A stretch of DNA of 64,000 nucleotides from Blautia liquoris (GCF_015159595.1 NZ_CP063304.1:682001-746000); one strand, 5' to 3'. Counted from the first letter of the stretch, positions 35,679 through 44,144 are shown. A program made the numbers and translations. Notes: generated from the sequence alone by a model not told the origin.

Positions 35679-35974
35679 TAAATGTGTTCCGCTAGTAACA
35701 CGTTAGTAACAAATTCTAAAACCCCTTAGTATAGCAAAGTTTCCGAAAACTTCCGAAACTCCTATAGATAAGCAAAGGAAGAGCCTGGCAGGGGAGCTGC
35801 CAGGCTCTTCGAGGGGAGTATAAATAATTAATAAGGGGTTATTAATTGTAAAAAAAATTTTTTGAAGGGTAAATTCTTTTTACATTGGTAATTATAATAC
35901 ATAATTTGGAAAATTGCAACAAATTAATTATGTGAATAATCTCTAAACATTTGCTCCGATTTTCGGTAAAAGTA
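35679..35974. other. Gene-free interval with one perfect hairpin
   Basis: No coding signal is seen. A perfect 14-bp hairpin (arms 35778-35791 and 35797-35810, five-base loop) lies in the middle but has no T run on plus and only a short one on minus. The rest is AT-rich. Confidence 0.6.
35778..35810. terminator. Perfect hairpin, possible terminator
   Basis: GAAGAGCCTGGCAG pairs exactly with CTGCCAGGCTCTTC. It lies between the lysin gene and the convergent ECF gene. It lacks a good T tract, so termination is only suggested by position. Confidence 0.45.
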
Positions 35975-36499
35975 CTATTTTCGAAATGCTTTTCGGCTGA
36001 ATCCGGGTATGGAGATCAGAATTGGGTATAATGATATGGACAGAATCAGTCCGGATATTCCCTGAATGAGATTTGCCGGTATGCTGGCCAGCGCTCCTTT
36101 GACTCCATAAAAAAACATTTCAAAAAGATAATACCCTCCGCTGATAACTGCCATATCAATAAGTCCGCACAAAAAAACTGCGAGATAACAGGATTTACGG
36201 GACTTGGCGAGGTATTCATAGACATATCCGCATAGCAGTGCTGTGATGCCCTTTATTAAAAAAGTGGCAGGTGAATAGAAAAAATATCCTCCGATAATAT
36301 CGGCCATAGCAGAACCAATTCCGGCAGATAAAGAGCCATACATGGGGCCTAAGAAGATTCCGGATAAAATTACGATGGAATCTCCAGGATGGATATAACC
36401 GCCCGTTCCGGGCGTTGGTATCCTGATAACCATTGTGGCGATACAGGTCAACGCTGCAAAGAGTGCAGCATAAATTAAATTTTTAAATTTTTTGTCCAA
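35975..36499 (-). CDS. ECF transporter S component (vitamin or precursor binding)
   Basis: Integral membrane substrate-binding subunit with about six helices. The YIHPGDSIVILSGIFLGPMYGSL region is typical of the family. The start is taken as TTG at 36499 because AAGGAGG sits nine bases upstream; an upstream frame to 36589 exists but has a poor site and a non-membrane N terminus. About 175 residues, normal for S components. No ECF ATPase is adjacent, so it likely shares the general EcfAAT module. The substrate is not clear; the hydroxymethylpyrimidine and folate types are possible. A TATACT (36562-36557) may be its -10. Confidence 0.82.
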   Translation of the reverse strand: MDKKFKNLIYAALFAALTCIATMVIRIPTPGTGGYIHPGDSIVILSGIFLGPMYGSLSAGIGSAMADIIGGYFFYSPATFLIKGITALLCGYVYEYLAKSRKSCYLAVFLCGLIDMAVISGGYYLFEMFFYGVKGALASIPANLIQGISGLILSISLYPILISIPGFSRKAFRK

Positions 36500-36605
36500 A
36501 ACACGAAACCTCCTTGGTACAGTATTACCGCAAAAATCAATTTTTTGCATATACACAGTATAACGCAGAAGAATTGATTTAACCAGCACGTGACAAATTT
36601 TTCAT

Positions 36606-36634
36606 GAATTATTTTTTGATCTTTAAGCATACTA
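36606..36634 (+). promoter_or_regulatory. Forespore-type (sigma-G/F-like) promoter candidate
   Basis: GAATT (36606-36610), a 17-bp spacer and CATACTA (36628-36634). CATACTA fits the sigma-G -10 consensus. It lies about 35 bp upstream of the Asn-rich gene. The assignment is by motif only. Confidence 0.4.
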
Positions 36635-36668
36635 AGAGCGTAACATCATAAAAGGAGGAAACAAAACT

Positions 36669-37007
36669 ATGAGTAAGAATTATAGTAGCAATAACTACAG
36701 CAAAAATAACGCTAATAATGCGTATAACACAAGCAATGAATCCAATGCTTACAACACAAGCAACGAATCCAATTCGAATGCGTATAATACAAGCAATGAA
36801 TCCAATGCGAACAACTGTGGAAGCAACGCAACATCAAAGAACTATACTTCAAAGAACACAACATCCAAGAACTATACTTCTAAGAATGCGACTTCAAAAA
36901 ATGCAACATCCAAAAATGCTTCAAACAAGAATACAACTTCTAAAAATTCTTACAACGGCACAAACAAGAATGCATATGAATCAGATGCATTCGATGACAG
37001 ATACTAA
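36669..37007 (+). CDS. Asn/Ser/Thr/Lys-rich repeat protein, function unknown
   Basis: I do not recognise this family. 112 residues of low complexity. Three AYNTSNESN units occupy residues 18-47, followed by a run of TSKN-type units (55-93), one Cys (50) and an acidic end, YESDAFDDRY. A strong ribosome site (AAAGGAGG, nine bases before ATG) and a following terminator argue that it is translated. Hydrophobic residues are almost absent, so it is probably disordered. The forespore-like promoter and sporulation genes elsewhere suggest a spore role, but that is inference. Confidence 0.7.
   Translation: MSKNYSSNNYSKNNANNAYNTSNESNAYNTSNESNSNAYNTSNESNANNCGSNATSKNYTSKNTTSKNYTSKNATSKNATSKNASNKNTTSKNSYNGTNKNAYESDAFDDRY
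36709..36815 (+). repeat. Tandem DNA repeats inside the Asn-rich gene
   Basis: Three imperfect copies of a unit like GCGTATAACACAAGCAATGA plus ATCC, spaced 27 and 36 bp apart. They encode the AYNTSNESN repeats. Copy-number change between strains is plausible. Confidence 0.7.
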
Positions 37008-37037
37008 ATAACAGCAAATTCTTAAATGGTGAATGAC

Positions 37038-37080
37038 AAAGGCGGACTCTTTGCTTATTGCAGGCGAAGGGTTCGCTTTT
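37038..37080 (+). terminator. Intrinsic terminator after the Asn-rich gene
   Basis: A 17-pair stem with four G-T pairs joins AAAGGCGGACTCTTTGC to GCGAAGGGTTCGCTTTT around a loop of about nine bases. It ends in four T. Confidence 0.7.
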
Positions 37081-37131
37081 ATGACTTTTGAACTCAGTGT
37101 ATCATAGTATAATAAAAAGAGGTTTGATGAT

Positions 37132-37440
37132 ATGAGATGTCTGGGGATGATTTCTGCTGACGAAGTGGATCGGTACATCGATCACCCGGATGTATTGATA
37201 ATAGATTTACGTTGCCAGGAAGAATATATGCAGATGCATATTGAAGGAGCCTGTAATATTCCTTACGATGAGTTTGAATGCTTATGTTTGCCGCGAGATA
37301 GACTAATTGTGCTTTATTGTGATCGTGGGGCAGCCAGCCTTATTAAGGGAAGGGAACTCGCCAGATGTGGATATCGTGTGCAGTCTGTCACGGGGGGGAT
37401 CCATGCATACAGGGGGAGACATCTGGTCAAGGGAGAATAA
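37132..37440 (+). CDS. Rhodanese-like domain protein
   Basis: A single-domain sulfurtransferase-like protein of 102 residues. IIDLRCQEEYMQMHIEGACNIP is the rhodanese core start, and the active loop Cys is in LYCDRGAAS near residue 64. GAGG lies upstream and a TATAAT at 37108-37113, although no good -35 is visible. Such small proteins carry persulfide sulfur; partners are unknown here. Confidence 0.88.
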   Translation: MRCLGMISADEVDRYIDHPDVLIIDLRCQEEYMQMHIEGACNIPYDEFECLCLPRDRLIVLYCDRGAASLIKGRELARCGYRVQSVTGGIHAYRGRHLVKGE

Positions 37441-37535
37441 GATGCAGGACAGCAAAAGGGCAGTAAACTCAATCGAAGCCAGGATTCTTTGATTACTGTT
37501 CTTTTTGCTGCCATATTTAAACCCTTTAAAAGACC

Positions 37536-37564
37536 TTGTCGAGTTTTGAATTTTACTGTATACT
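37536..37564 (+). promoter_or_regulatory. Sigma-A-type promoter of the yfcE-rdgB-yfcE group
   Basis: TTGTCG (37536-37541), 17-bp spacer, TATACT (37559-37564), about 50 bp before the first start. Confidence 0.65.
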
Positions 37565-37614
37565 ATTTCTATGTATTCATTGACTTTATAAGACACGAAA
37601 GGATTGATTCATCT

Positions 37615-38157
37615 ATGAAATATATGATAGCTTCGGATATTCATGGATCCGCATATTACTGCAGGAAGATGCTGGATGCTTACAAGAAAGAAAAGGCAGA
37701 CCGGCTGGTACTTCTTGGGGATCTTTTATATCATGGTCCGCGCAATGATCTGCCGAAAGATTATGCTCCAAAGCAGGTGATTGCCATGCTTAATGAGAAT
37801 AAACATGATATATTGGCGATCCGGGGAAACTGTGATGCCGAGGTAGACCAGATGGTACTGGAATTTCCAATTATGGCGGATTATGGTGTCTTAATTGATG
37901 AGGGCAAAACCTTCTATCTCAGCCACGGGCATATCTATAATGAAGAACATATGCCGCCACTGCAAAAAGGTGATGTATTTCTCTATGGGCATACGCATAT
38001 ACTTCGGGCCGAAGATAAAGATGGACAGGTTTATTTGAATCCGGGAAGTGTATCCCTGCCAAAAGAAGGGAATGTACCAAGCTATGCGGTGTTGGATCAT
38101 GGTACATTTTCAATCAGGGATTTTGACGAGAACACGATCAGACAACTGGAGATTTAG
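37615..38157 (+). CDS. YfcE-type metallophosphoesterase 1
   Basis: Calcineurin-like phosphoesterase of 180 residues. Metal motifs in order are SDIHGS (residues 7-12), LGDLLYHGPRND, GNCDAE, SHGH and YGHTH. The start at 37615 follows AAAGGA; the frame extends upstream to 37489 without a site. Ends directly at the rdgB start (TAGATG). The family hydrolyses phosphodiesters; the natural substrate is unknown. Confidence 0.9.
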   Translation: MKYMIASDIHGSAYYCRKMLDAYKKEKADRLVLLGDLLYHGPRNDLPKDYAPKQVIAMLNENKHDILAIRGNCDAEVDQMVLEFPIMADYGVLIDEGKTFYLSHGHIYNEEHMPPLQKGDVFLYGHTHILRAEDKDGQVYLNPGSVSLPKEGNVPSYAVLDHGTFSIRDFDENTIRQLEI

Positions 38158-38760
38158 ATGAAACAGATTATATTTGCAACGGGAAATTCAAATAAAATGG
38201 TTGAAATCCGAGAAATTTTGGAAACACTTAGTATTCCTGTGATTTCCATGAGGGAAGCTGGAATTGAGATGGATGTTGAAGAGAATGGCTCCACGTTTGA
38301 AGAGAATGCACTGATTAAGGCGAGAGCAGCTGCCTCGGCCGTTCATGACAGTGATACCTATGTACTTGCAGACGATTCGGGATTGGAGATTGACGTTCTA
38401 AATAAGGAACCAGGCATTTACTCAGCAAGATATATGGGAAAAGATACTTCTTACCACATCAAGAATCAAAATTTGCTCGAAAGAATGAAAGGGGTACCCA
38501 ATAAAAAGAGAACTGCAAGGTTTATATGTGCCATTGCAGCTGTCTTGCCTGATGGATCAGAGATTACCACAAGAGGGGTGATCGAAGGCAAAATCGGTTA
38601 TGAGGAACGTGGAGAGCGTGGATTTGGATACGATCCTATCTTCTATCTCCCGGATATGAGCAGAAGTACGGCTCAGCTTTCGCCGGATGAAAAGAATGCT
38701 ATCAGCCATCGAGGAAGAGCATTGCAGGAAATGAGAAGAAAATTACAAGAAATCTGTTGA
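38158..38760 (+). CDS. rdgB: Non-canonical purine NTP pyrophosphatase RdgB/HAM1
   Basis: House-cleaning enzyme that removes XTP and dITP. ATGNSNKMVEIREIL is at the N terminus, LADDSGLEID near residue 70, GFGYDPIFYLPD near 160 and SHRGRALQ near the end. 200 residues. Its ATG follows the stop of the previous gene directly, so it is translationally coupled. Confidence 0.95.
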   Translation: MKQIIFATGNSNKMVEIREILETLSIPVISMREAGIEMDVEENGSTFEENALIKARAAASAVHDSDTYVLADDSGLEIDVLNKEPGIYSARYMGKDTSYHIKNQNLLERMKGVPNKKRTARFICAIAAVLPDGSEITTRGVIEGKIGYEERGERGFGYDPIFYLPDMSRSTAQLSPDEKNAISHRGRALQEMRRKLQEIC

Positions 38761-38791
38761 CAAGGTAAACAAAAGATTGGTGAGGTGTAGG

Positions 38792-39274
38792 ATGAAGATT
38801 TTAATTGTAAGTGATACACATGGCCAGGCGGAAAATTTATTGAGAGTACTTGACAGACAAGGACCAGTCGACTGCCTGATTCACTGCGGGGATATTGAAG
38901 GCCAGGAGAATTATTTTCGCACACTTACAGATGGCCCCTGCTACATGGTTGCCGGCAATAGTGACTGGGGGACAGACCTGAGAAGAGAACTGGAGTTTTC
39001 TCTGGATGACTACCGGGTATATCTGACACATGGGAACCAATTTGGAGTTTCTCTGGGAACGAAGCAGCTGAGAGATGAAGCAAAAAGCCGCAATATGCAG
39101 TTCGCAATGTTCGGACACACGCACAGACCGCTGATCGAGGATGCGGATCATCTGGTACTTATGAATCCCGGTTCATTAAGCTATCCCAGACAGCTGGGAC
39201 GAAAGCCCAGTTATATTGTAATGGAGATTGACAAAAACCATGAGGCACATTACCAGATCCGCTATCTCGATTAA
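38792..39274 (+). CDS. YfcE/MJ0936-type metallophosphoesterase 2
   Basis: 160 residues with the same fold as the gene upstream of rdgB but clearly diverged. Motifs SDTHGQ, HCGDIEG, GNSDWG, THGNQF and FGHTH. Start ATG 38792; GTGAGGTGTAGG is upstream and the TTG at 38777 is unlikely. Two such enzymes flanking rdgB suggests a small phosphate-ester house-keeping operon. Confidence 0.9.
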   Translation: MKILIVSDTHGQAENLLRVLDRQGPVDCLIHCGDIEGQENYFRTLTDGPCYMVAGNSDWGTDLRRELEFSLDDYRVYLTHGNQFGVSLGTKQLRDEAKSRNMQFAMFGHTHRPLIEDADHLVLMNPGSLSYPRQLGRKPSYIVMEIDKNHEAHYQIRYLD

Positions 39275-39306
39275 TGGCGGAAGTTTTCAGAAATCTAAAA
39301 AAAGTG

Positions 39307-39335
39307 TTGACATTCCTCAGATGCTGTAATATACT
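39307..39335 (+). promoter_or_regulatory. Strong sigma-A promoter of the tRNA cluster
   Basis: Perfect TTGACA (39307-39312), 17-bp spacer, TATACT (39330-39335), 32 bp before tRNA-Pro. Confidence 0.88.
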
Positions 39336-39366
39336 ATATCTTGCGTCAAGCGCTTTTGGTAGTTTT

Positions 39367-39441
39367 CGGGGTGTGGCTCAGCTTGGCTAGAGCGCCTGGT
39401 TTGGGACCAGGAGGCCGCAGGTTCAAATCCTGTCACCCCGA
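39367..39441 (+). tRNA. tRNA-Pro(TGG)
   Basis: Acceptor CGGGGTG pairs with CACCCCG; the anticodon loop TTTGGGA sits between CCTGG and CCAGG; T arm GGTTCAAATCC. The 3' CCA is not encoded. Confidence 0.96.
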
Positions 39442-39454
39442 TTACCGATTACAT

Positions 39455-39525
39455 GCGGGTGTAGTTCAATGGTAGAACACCAGCCTTCCAAGCTGGATAC
39501 GTGAGTTCGATTCTCATCACCCGCT
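39455..39525 (+). tRNA. tRNA-Gly(TCC)
   Basis: Acceptor GCGGGTG/CACCCGC; loop CTTCCAA between CCAG and CTGG; T arm AGTTCGATTCT. CCA is not encoded. Confidence 0.96.
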
Positions 39526-39527
39526 TA

Positions 39528-39603
<76 letters not shown>

Positions 39604-39618
39604 TTGGCTTTCTGCCAG

Positions 39619-39636
39619 TGAAAACAGTCGTTTTCA
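39619..39636 (+). other. Short AT-rich hairpin between tRNA-Arg and tRNA-His
   Basis: TGAAAAC pairs with GTTTTCA around AGTC and is followed by a T-rich stretch. It may be a processing signal or a leaky terminator. Confidence 0.35.
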
Positions 39637-39653
39637 TTTTCTAATAGTTATAT

Positions 39654-39729
39654 GGTGGGTATAGCGCAGCTGGTCAAGCGCGCCAGATTGTGGCTCTGGA
39701 GACCATGGGTTCAAATCCCATTACCCACC
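39654..39729 (+). tRNA. tRNA-His(GTG)
   Basis: Acceptor GTGGGTA/TACCCAC with an extra encoded G at -1 opposite C73, the histidine identity mark. Loop TTGTGGC between CCAGA and TCTGG. Confidence 0.95.
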
Positions 39730-39749
39730 CTGCCGTAGATGGCGAACGT

Positions 39750-39821
39750 TGGGCTATCGCCAAGCGGTAAGGCACAGCACTTTGACTGCTGCATACGCTG
39801 GTTCGAATCCAGCTAGCCCAG
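39750..39821 (+). tRNA. tRNA-Gln(TTG)
   Basis: Acceptor TGGGCTA/TAGCCCA, the unusual U1-A72 start typical of tRNA-Gln. Loop CTTTGAC between CAGCA and TGCTG. Confidence 0.95.
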
Positions 39822-39830
39822 CTGATACAG

Positions 39831-39903
39831 GGAGCATTAGCTCAGGTGGTAGAGCACTTGACTTTTAATCAAGTTGTCCGGGGTTCGAATCCCCGATGCT
39901 TCA
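39831..39903 (+). tRNA. tRNA-Lys(TTT)
   Basis: Acceptor GGAGCAT/ATGCTTC; loop CTTTTAA between CTTGA and TCAAG; T arm GGTTCGAATCC. Confidence 0.95.
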
Positions 39904-39905
39904 TA

Positions 39906-39931
39906 AAAGCAAGTCTGTGAAGGCTTGCTTT
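39906..39931 (+). terminator. Probable terminator after tRNA-Lys
   Basis: AAAGCAAG and CTTGCTTT pair around a ten-base loop, followed by CGTTATT. If it works, tRNA-Leu needs read-through or its own promoter. Confidence 0.5.
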
Positions 39932-39979
39932 CGTTATTACAGGAGAAGTATTTTTTAATATCGATTTGTTCTTAGGTCA

Positions 39980-40059
39980 GCGGTCATGGCGGAATTGGCA
40001 GACGCGCAAGATTTAGGTTCTTGTGTTACGACGTGAGGGTTCAAGTCCCTCTGACCGCA
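39980..40059 (+). tRNA. tRNA-Leu(TAG)
   Basis: Acceptor GCGGTCA/TGACCGC; loop TTTAGGT between CAAGA and TCTTG; class II with a short variable arm (TGTTACGACG). 80 nt. Confidence 0.94.
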
Positions 40060-40075
40060 TTTTATAACAAATGTA

Positions 40076-40104
40076 TTGAGGTCTTTCGAATTTTTTGTTA
40101 TACT
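40076..40104 (+). promoter_or_regulatory. Sigma-A-type promoter of rho
   Basis: TTGAGG (40076-40081), 17-bp spacer, TATACT (40099-40104). The leader to rho is about 155 nt and holds no clear ORF or known riboswitch. Confidence 0.65.
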
Positions 40105-40267
40105 AAAGATAAGATATCGCAATGAGCGCAGTAATTCATAAGTATCATCACTGAAGACATTAAGACATCATGCAGTAAAAGGAATCCTTTCATGAAAATC
40201 TCTTTGAATACTATCCCCAAAGATATGAAACCAACATCATTAATTAATCGAATAAAGGAGTTTAAAT

Positions 40268-41863
40268 ATGACAAAAGCGCAATATGAGTCTTTGCAGCTT
40301 GGAAAACTAAAAGAATTGGCAAAAGCCAGAGGCATGAAAAGAATATCGACCTTGAAAAAACAGGAGTTGATACAACGTATGCTTGAAGAAGACGAAAAAG
40401 AAGAGAAAAAAGCAGATTCCGGCGCACAACCGACAACAGAGACTTTACAAAGCCCGCAGGAGACACAGACGGTACCTAATACACAGGAAGCAAAACCATC
40501 AGCAAGAAAAGAAAGTTTGAATACATCTCAGGATTCTCCCAAAACACAGAGCCACAGTCCGCATGCACCTCGGGTATCACATGCGACACCGAACTCACAT
40601 AATCTACATCCATCACCGAATCAAAATACACAACAAAATTCTCATGATTCACAAAATGACCGTACAACACAAAATCCTCATCAAAGACCGGTAAATGATG
40701 GCGAAGAACACTCAAAAAAAGATTTTGAAAGACTGGACAGCGGCGAAGAAGTAGGGGGGATTTTGGAAGTAATGTCTGACGGATATGGATTCATCCGTTC
40801 TGATAATTTCCTTCCTGGTGAAAATGACGTCTATGTCGCACCATCACAGATTCGCAGATTTCATCTCCGGACCGGGGATATTCTAAGAGGGAATACCCGA
40901 ATTAAGTCGTTAAACGAAAAGTTTTCAGCTCTGCTTTATGTCAAATCGATTAATGATCTTCCGCCGGCTATGAGTATCCGAAGAATGAATTTCGAAGATA
41001 TGACACCTATTTTTCCAAATAAGAGAATATATCTGGAACGCCCGGACGGGACTATGGCTATGCGTATTGTAGATCTGGTGAGTCCTATCGGAAAAGGACA
41101 GCGCGGAATGATTGTATCCCCTCCAAAAGCAGGAAAGACCACGCTTCTCAAAGATGCTGCAAAATCCATCTTAAAAAATAATCCTGAAATGAACCTGATG
41201 ATTGTACTGATCGATGAAAGACCGGAGGAAGTGACAGATATTAAAGAGGCGATCTCAGGTCCGAACGTGGACGTGATTGCATCTACCTTTGATGAACTGC
41301 CGGATCATCATAGAAGAGTATCAGAGATGGCGATTGAGCGTGCGAAACGTCTCGTGGAAAGCAAAAAGGATGTGGTCATTTTCATAGACAGTATCACCAG
41401 ACTGGCCCGTGCTTACAATCAGACTGTACCACCGAGCGGAAGGACATTATCAGGAGGTCTGGATCCGGCCGCACTTCATATGCCAAAACGATTTTTCGGG
41501 GCAGCCCGTAATATGCGTGAGGGAGGAAGTCTGACGATACTTGCCACCGCACTTGTGGATACTGGAAGCAAGATGGATGATGTGGTATACGAAGAGTTTA
41601 AGGGAACTGGAAATATGGAACTGGTTTTAGATCGAAAACTTCAGGAAAAGAGAGTATTTCCTGCTATTGATGTTGTTAAATCGGGAACCAGAAGAGAAGA
41701 TCTTCTTCTTTCCAGTGCAGAGCAGGATGCGGTGAACATCATACGAAAAGCATTAAACGGAATGAAGTCTGATGAGGCTGCGGAAAACCTTATGAATATC
41801 TTTGCCCGTACCCGGACAAATGAGGAAGTTGTGGCTAGAATTCGCAGGAAAAGGATTATCTAA
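40268..41863 (+). CDS. rho: Transcription termination factor Rho with a polar disordered insert
   Basis: Hexameric RNA helicase ending transcription. 531 residues, about 100 more than E. coli Rho. Residues 1-45 are the Rho N-terminal helical domain. Residues 50-150 are a Gln/Asn/His/Ser/Thr/Pro-rich insert with almost no hydrophobic residues. Residues 158-230 are the cold-shock-like RNA-binding domain. The ATPase core follows, with Walker [13 protein letters not shown] at 284-295, [13 protein letters not shown] and the Q/R-loop regions intact. Start ATG 40268 with AAAGGAG. Polar inserts here are known in some Clostridia and Bacteroides Rho proteins, where condensate or prion behaviour has been reported. 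Confidence 0.95.
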   Translation: MTKAQYESLQLGKLKELAKARGMKRISTLKKQELIQRMLEEDEKEEKKADSGAQPTTETLQSPQETQTVPNTQEAKPSARKESLNTSQDSPKTQSHSPHAPRVSHATPNSHNLHPSPNQNTQQNSHDSQNDRTTQNPHQRPVNDGEEHSKKDFERLDSGEEVGGILEVMSDGYGFIRSDNFLPGENDVYVAPSQIRRFHLRTGDILRGNTRIKSLNEKFSALLYVKSINDLPPAMSIRRMNFEDMTPIFPNKRIYLERPDGTMAMRIVDLVSPIGKGQRGMIVSPPKAGKTTLLKDAAKSILKNNPEMNLMIVLIDERPEEVTDIKEAISGPNVDVIASTFDELPDHHRRVSEMAIERAKRLVESKKDVVIFIDSITRLARAYNQTVPPSGRTLSGGLDPAALHMPKRFFGAARNMREGGSLTILATALVDTGSKMDDVVYEEFKGTGNMELVLDRKLQEKRVFPAIDVVKSGTRREDLLLSSAEQDAVNIIRKALNGMKSDEAAENLMNIFARTRTNEEVVARIRRKRII

Positions 41864-41869
41864 AACCAC

Positions 41870-41898
41870 TTGCATAAAAAAATAAAACATGCTATAAT
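41870..41898 (+). promoter_or_regulatory. Sigma-A promoter of rpmE
   Basis: TTGCAT (41870-41875), 17-bp A-rich spacer, perfect TATAAT (41893-41898). Confidence 0.78.
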
Positions 41899-41973
41899 TT
41901 ATTAGCTATTTAAATTAGAAGTAATGTGGCAGTTGCCGCAAGTAGATAACATATCGTAGAAGAGGTGAAAGAA

Positions 41974-42174
41974 ATGAAACAAGGAATCCATCCGGCTTAC
42001 CATCAGGCAACCGTTACCTGCAACTGTGGTAATACATTTACAACAGGATCTACAAAAGAAGACATTCATGTTGAGATCTGTTCCAAATGTCATCCGTTCT
42101 TTACAGGACAGCAGAAAAATGCAGCGGCACGCGGACGTATTGAAAAATTCAATAAGAAATATGGTATCAAATAA
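41974..42174 (+). CDS. rpmE: Ribosomal protein L31, zinc-binding form
   Basis: 66 residues starting MKQGIHP. The zinc cysteines are present (CNCG near residue 16, CSKCHPF near 37), marking the C+ type rather than the zinc-free stress paralogue. ATG 41974 is chosen over GTG 41965, with GAAGAGGTG upstream. It has its own promoter and terminator. Confidence 0.95.
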   Translation: MKQGIHPAYHQATVTCNCGNTFTTGSTKEDIHVEICSKCHPFFTGQQKNAAARGRIEKFNKKYGIK

Positions 42175-42196
42175 TAGATATTGCATATTGAGACTT

Positions 42197-42230
42197 GGGT
42201 TGAGGTTGGAAAATCTCAGCCCCTTTTCTT
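42197..42230 (+). terminator. Intrinsic terminator after rpmE
   Basis: GGGTTGAGGT pairs with ATCTCAGCCC, including G-T pairs, followed by CTTTTCTT. Confidence 0.75.
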
Positions 42231-42302
42231 ATAAAAAGTTCATCCGAGAGCTGTCAGGGTGGACAGACAGGACATCAATCCGGATAGTAAAGGAAACAGA
42301 TT

Positions 42303-43277
42303 ATGAAATCATCTAATATCGGCGGTCAGGCTGTTATGGAAGGAATAATGATGCGTCACGGGGATTCTTATTCCATTGCGGTTCGAAAACCAGATCATGA
42401 AATTGAGGTCAGGGTAAAACCATACCAGAGCCTGATTCAGAATAAAAAAATATTAAGCCTTCCGATTATCCGTGGGGCAATAAGCTTTTTCGATTCTCTA
42501 ATTATTGGAACAAAGTGCTTGATGTATTCGGCAAGCTTTTTCGAGGATGAAGAAGAGGATGATAAGGAGAAAGCAAAAAAAACGGAGGAAGAACAGAAAA
42601 GGCAGGAAAAATGGCTTATGTATGGCACTGTGGGGTTTTCCATTGTGCTCTCGGTGGCCATATTTATGATGCTTCCGTACTTCCTCACGAATCTGCTGCG
42701 GCATTTGATATCGTCTCATGTCATTCTATCTCTTGTGGAATCAGTGGTGCGAGTTGCAATCTTTCTTTTGTACCTGTTTATAGTTTCGCATATGAAAGAT
42801 ATACAGAGGACGTTTGAGTATCACGGTGCGGAACATAAGTGTATTAACTGTATTGAGCACGGCCATGCACTCACAATTGAAAACGTCAGGGACAGTTCAA
42901 GAGAACATAAACGCTGCGGAACTAGTTTCCTGTTCTATGTGATGATTGTAAGTGCCATATTATTGATGTTTGTTCGTGTGAATTCTCCCGTACTTCGTAT
43001 CGTGGTGAGACTGCTTTTACTTCCAGTAATTGCAGGCATATCTTATGAAATTATCCGAATGGCAGGCCGCAGTGACAATAAGTTTGTTAATGCATTAAGC
43101 AAACCAGGGCTGATGATTCAGCACATGACAACTCGTGAGCCGGACGAAGAAGAGATTCAGGTTGCGATCGAGGCGGTGGAAGCAGTCTTCAACTGGAAGA
43201 CTTATCTGGCAGAGAATTTTGATTATGACATAGAAGACGGTGAGGGGAAAAAATCATTTTCCGAAGCGTATGAGTGA
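42303..43277 (+). CDS. yqhQ: DUF1385 membrane protein YqhQ
   Basis: 324 residues, beginning with the conserved GGQAVMEGIMMRHGD. A charged linker (KEKAKKTEEEQKRQE) precedes four membrane helices between about 100 and 260. EYHGAEHKCINCIEHG near residue 180 is the family signature. In Firmicutes this gene usually sits beside prmC and prfA, as here. The biochemical role is not established. Confidence 0.92.
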   Translation: MKSSNIGGQAVMEGIMMRHGDSYSIAVRKPDHEIEVRVKPYQSLIQNKKILSLPIIRGAISFFDSLIIGTKCLMYSASFFEDEEEDDKEKAKKTEEEQKRQEKWLMYGTVGFSIVLSVAIFMMLPYFLTNLLRHLISSHVILSLVESVVRVAIFLLYLFIVSHMKDIQRTFEYHGAEHKCINCIEHGHALTIENVRDSSREHKRCGTSFLFYVMIVSAILLMFVRVNSPVLRIVVRLLLLPVIAGISYEIIRMAGRSDNKFVNALSKPGLMIQHMTTREPDEEEIQVAIEAVEAVFNWKTYLAENFDYDIEDGEGKKSFSEAYE

Positions 43278-44124
43278 AAAGATAGAAGTACTGACTTCGC
43301 TGAAGTCCTGGAAAGAATATGGTGAAATTACTCTGAGGATGGCTGGGATCCCTGATTATAAAGTGGATGCCTGGCTTTTGATGGAGTATGTATGCAATAT
43401 TAATAAGAGCTATTACTATCTGCATATGGACCGCCCTATGGATAAATCCGATGCAATAGAATATCAAAAACTGATTGACAGAAGATCCAGACACGTTCCG
43501 CTGCAGTACCTGACGAGAGAAGCCTGGTTCTATGATCAGCCGTTTCTTGTAAATGAGGCGGTTTTAATTCCCAGACAGGATACGGAAACTCTGGTGGAAG
43601 AATCGTTAAAATACCTGAAACCCCACAACAGTGTCCTTGATCTTTGTACTGGAAGTGGCTGTGTAATCCTTACACTGATTCGGCATGCGTCTGTGATTGG
43701 AACAGGAAGTGACGTGTCAGAAGAGGCACTTACAGTGGCAATGGAGAATGCCAATAGACAAAAAGTGAATAATTGTGCGTTCATCCTCAGTGATCTCTTT
43801 GACAAGATCAATGGAACCTACGACATGATCACGGCCAATCCGCCTTATATTCCGACAAAGGATATCAAAGGTCTCATGAGGGAAGTCAGTGAACACGAAC
43901 CAATTCTGGCATTGGATGGACATGAGGATGGCCTGTATTTCTATAGAAAGATTGCAGATGAGGCACGTGGATATCTGAAAAGCGGAGGGCGCCTTGTCAT
44001 GGAGATCGGATACGATCAGCCAGATTTGGTAAAGGATATATTATTTCAGAATGGATATAGAGATATAAAGATAATCAGAGATCTTGCCGGACTTCCGCGC
44101 GTGATGTCAGCAAGGTGGTCATAA
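43270..44124 (+). CDS. prmC: Release factor glutamine methyltransferase PrmC
   Basis: Methylates the Gln of the GGQ motif in release factors. The N-terminal helical domain includes PLQYLTREAWFYDQPF; SAM motif DLCTGSGCVIL is near residue 122, and the catalytic NPPYIP near 190. Start 43270 lies inside the end of yqhQ (8-bp overlap) with no strong ribosome site of its own, so translation is likely coupled. Its substrate prfA follows 20 bp downstream. Confidence 0.95.
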   Translation: MSEKIEVLTSLKSWKEYGEITLRMAGIPDYKVDAWLLMEYVCNINKSYYYLHMDRPMDKSDAIEYQKLIDRRSRHVPLQYLTREAWFYDQPFLVNEAVLIPRQDTETLVEESLKYLKPHNSVLDLCTGSGCVILTLIRHASVIGTGSDVSEEALTVAMENANRQKVNNCAFILSDLFDKINGTYDMITANPPYIPTKDIKGLMREVSEHEPILALDGHEDGLYFYRKIADEARGYLKSGGRLVMEIGYDQPDLVKDILFQNGYRDIKIIRDLAGLPRVMSARWS

Positions 44125-44144
44125 AATAAGTAAAGGAGAACCTA

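Noticed and set aside
35679-35974. Prophage attachment remnant beside the lysin gene
   Set aside because: No flanking direct repeats matching a tRNA end or any integrase could be found.
36718-37011. Alternative Met/Gln/Thr-rich frame over the Asn-rich gene
   Set aside because: It is a shifted reading of the same DNA repeats; the ribosome site AAAGGAGG serves the 36669 frame.
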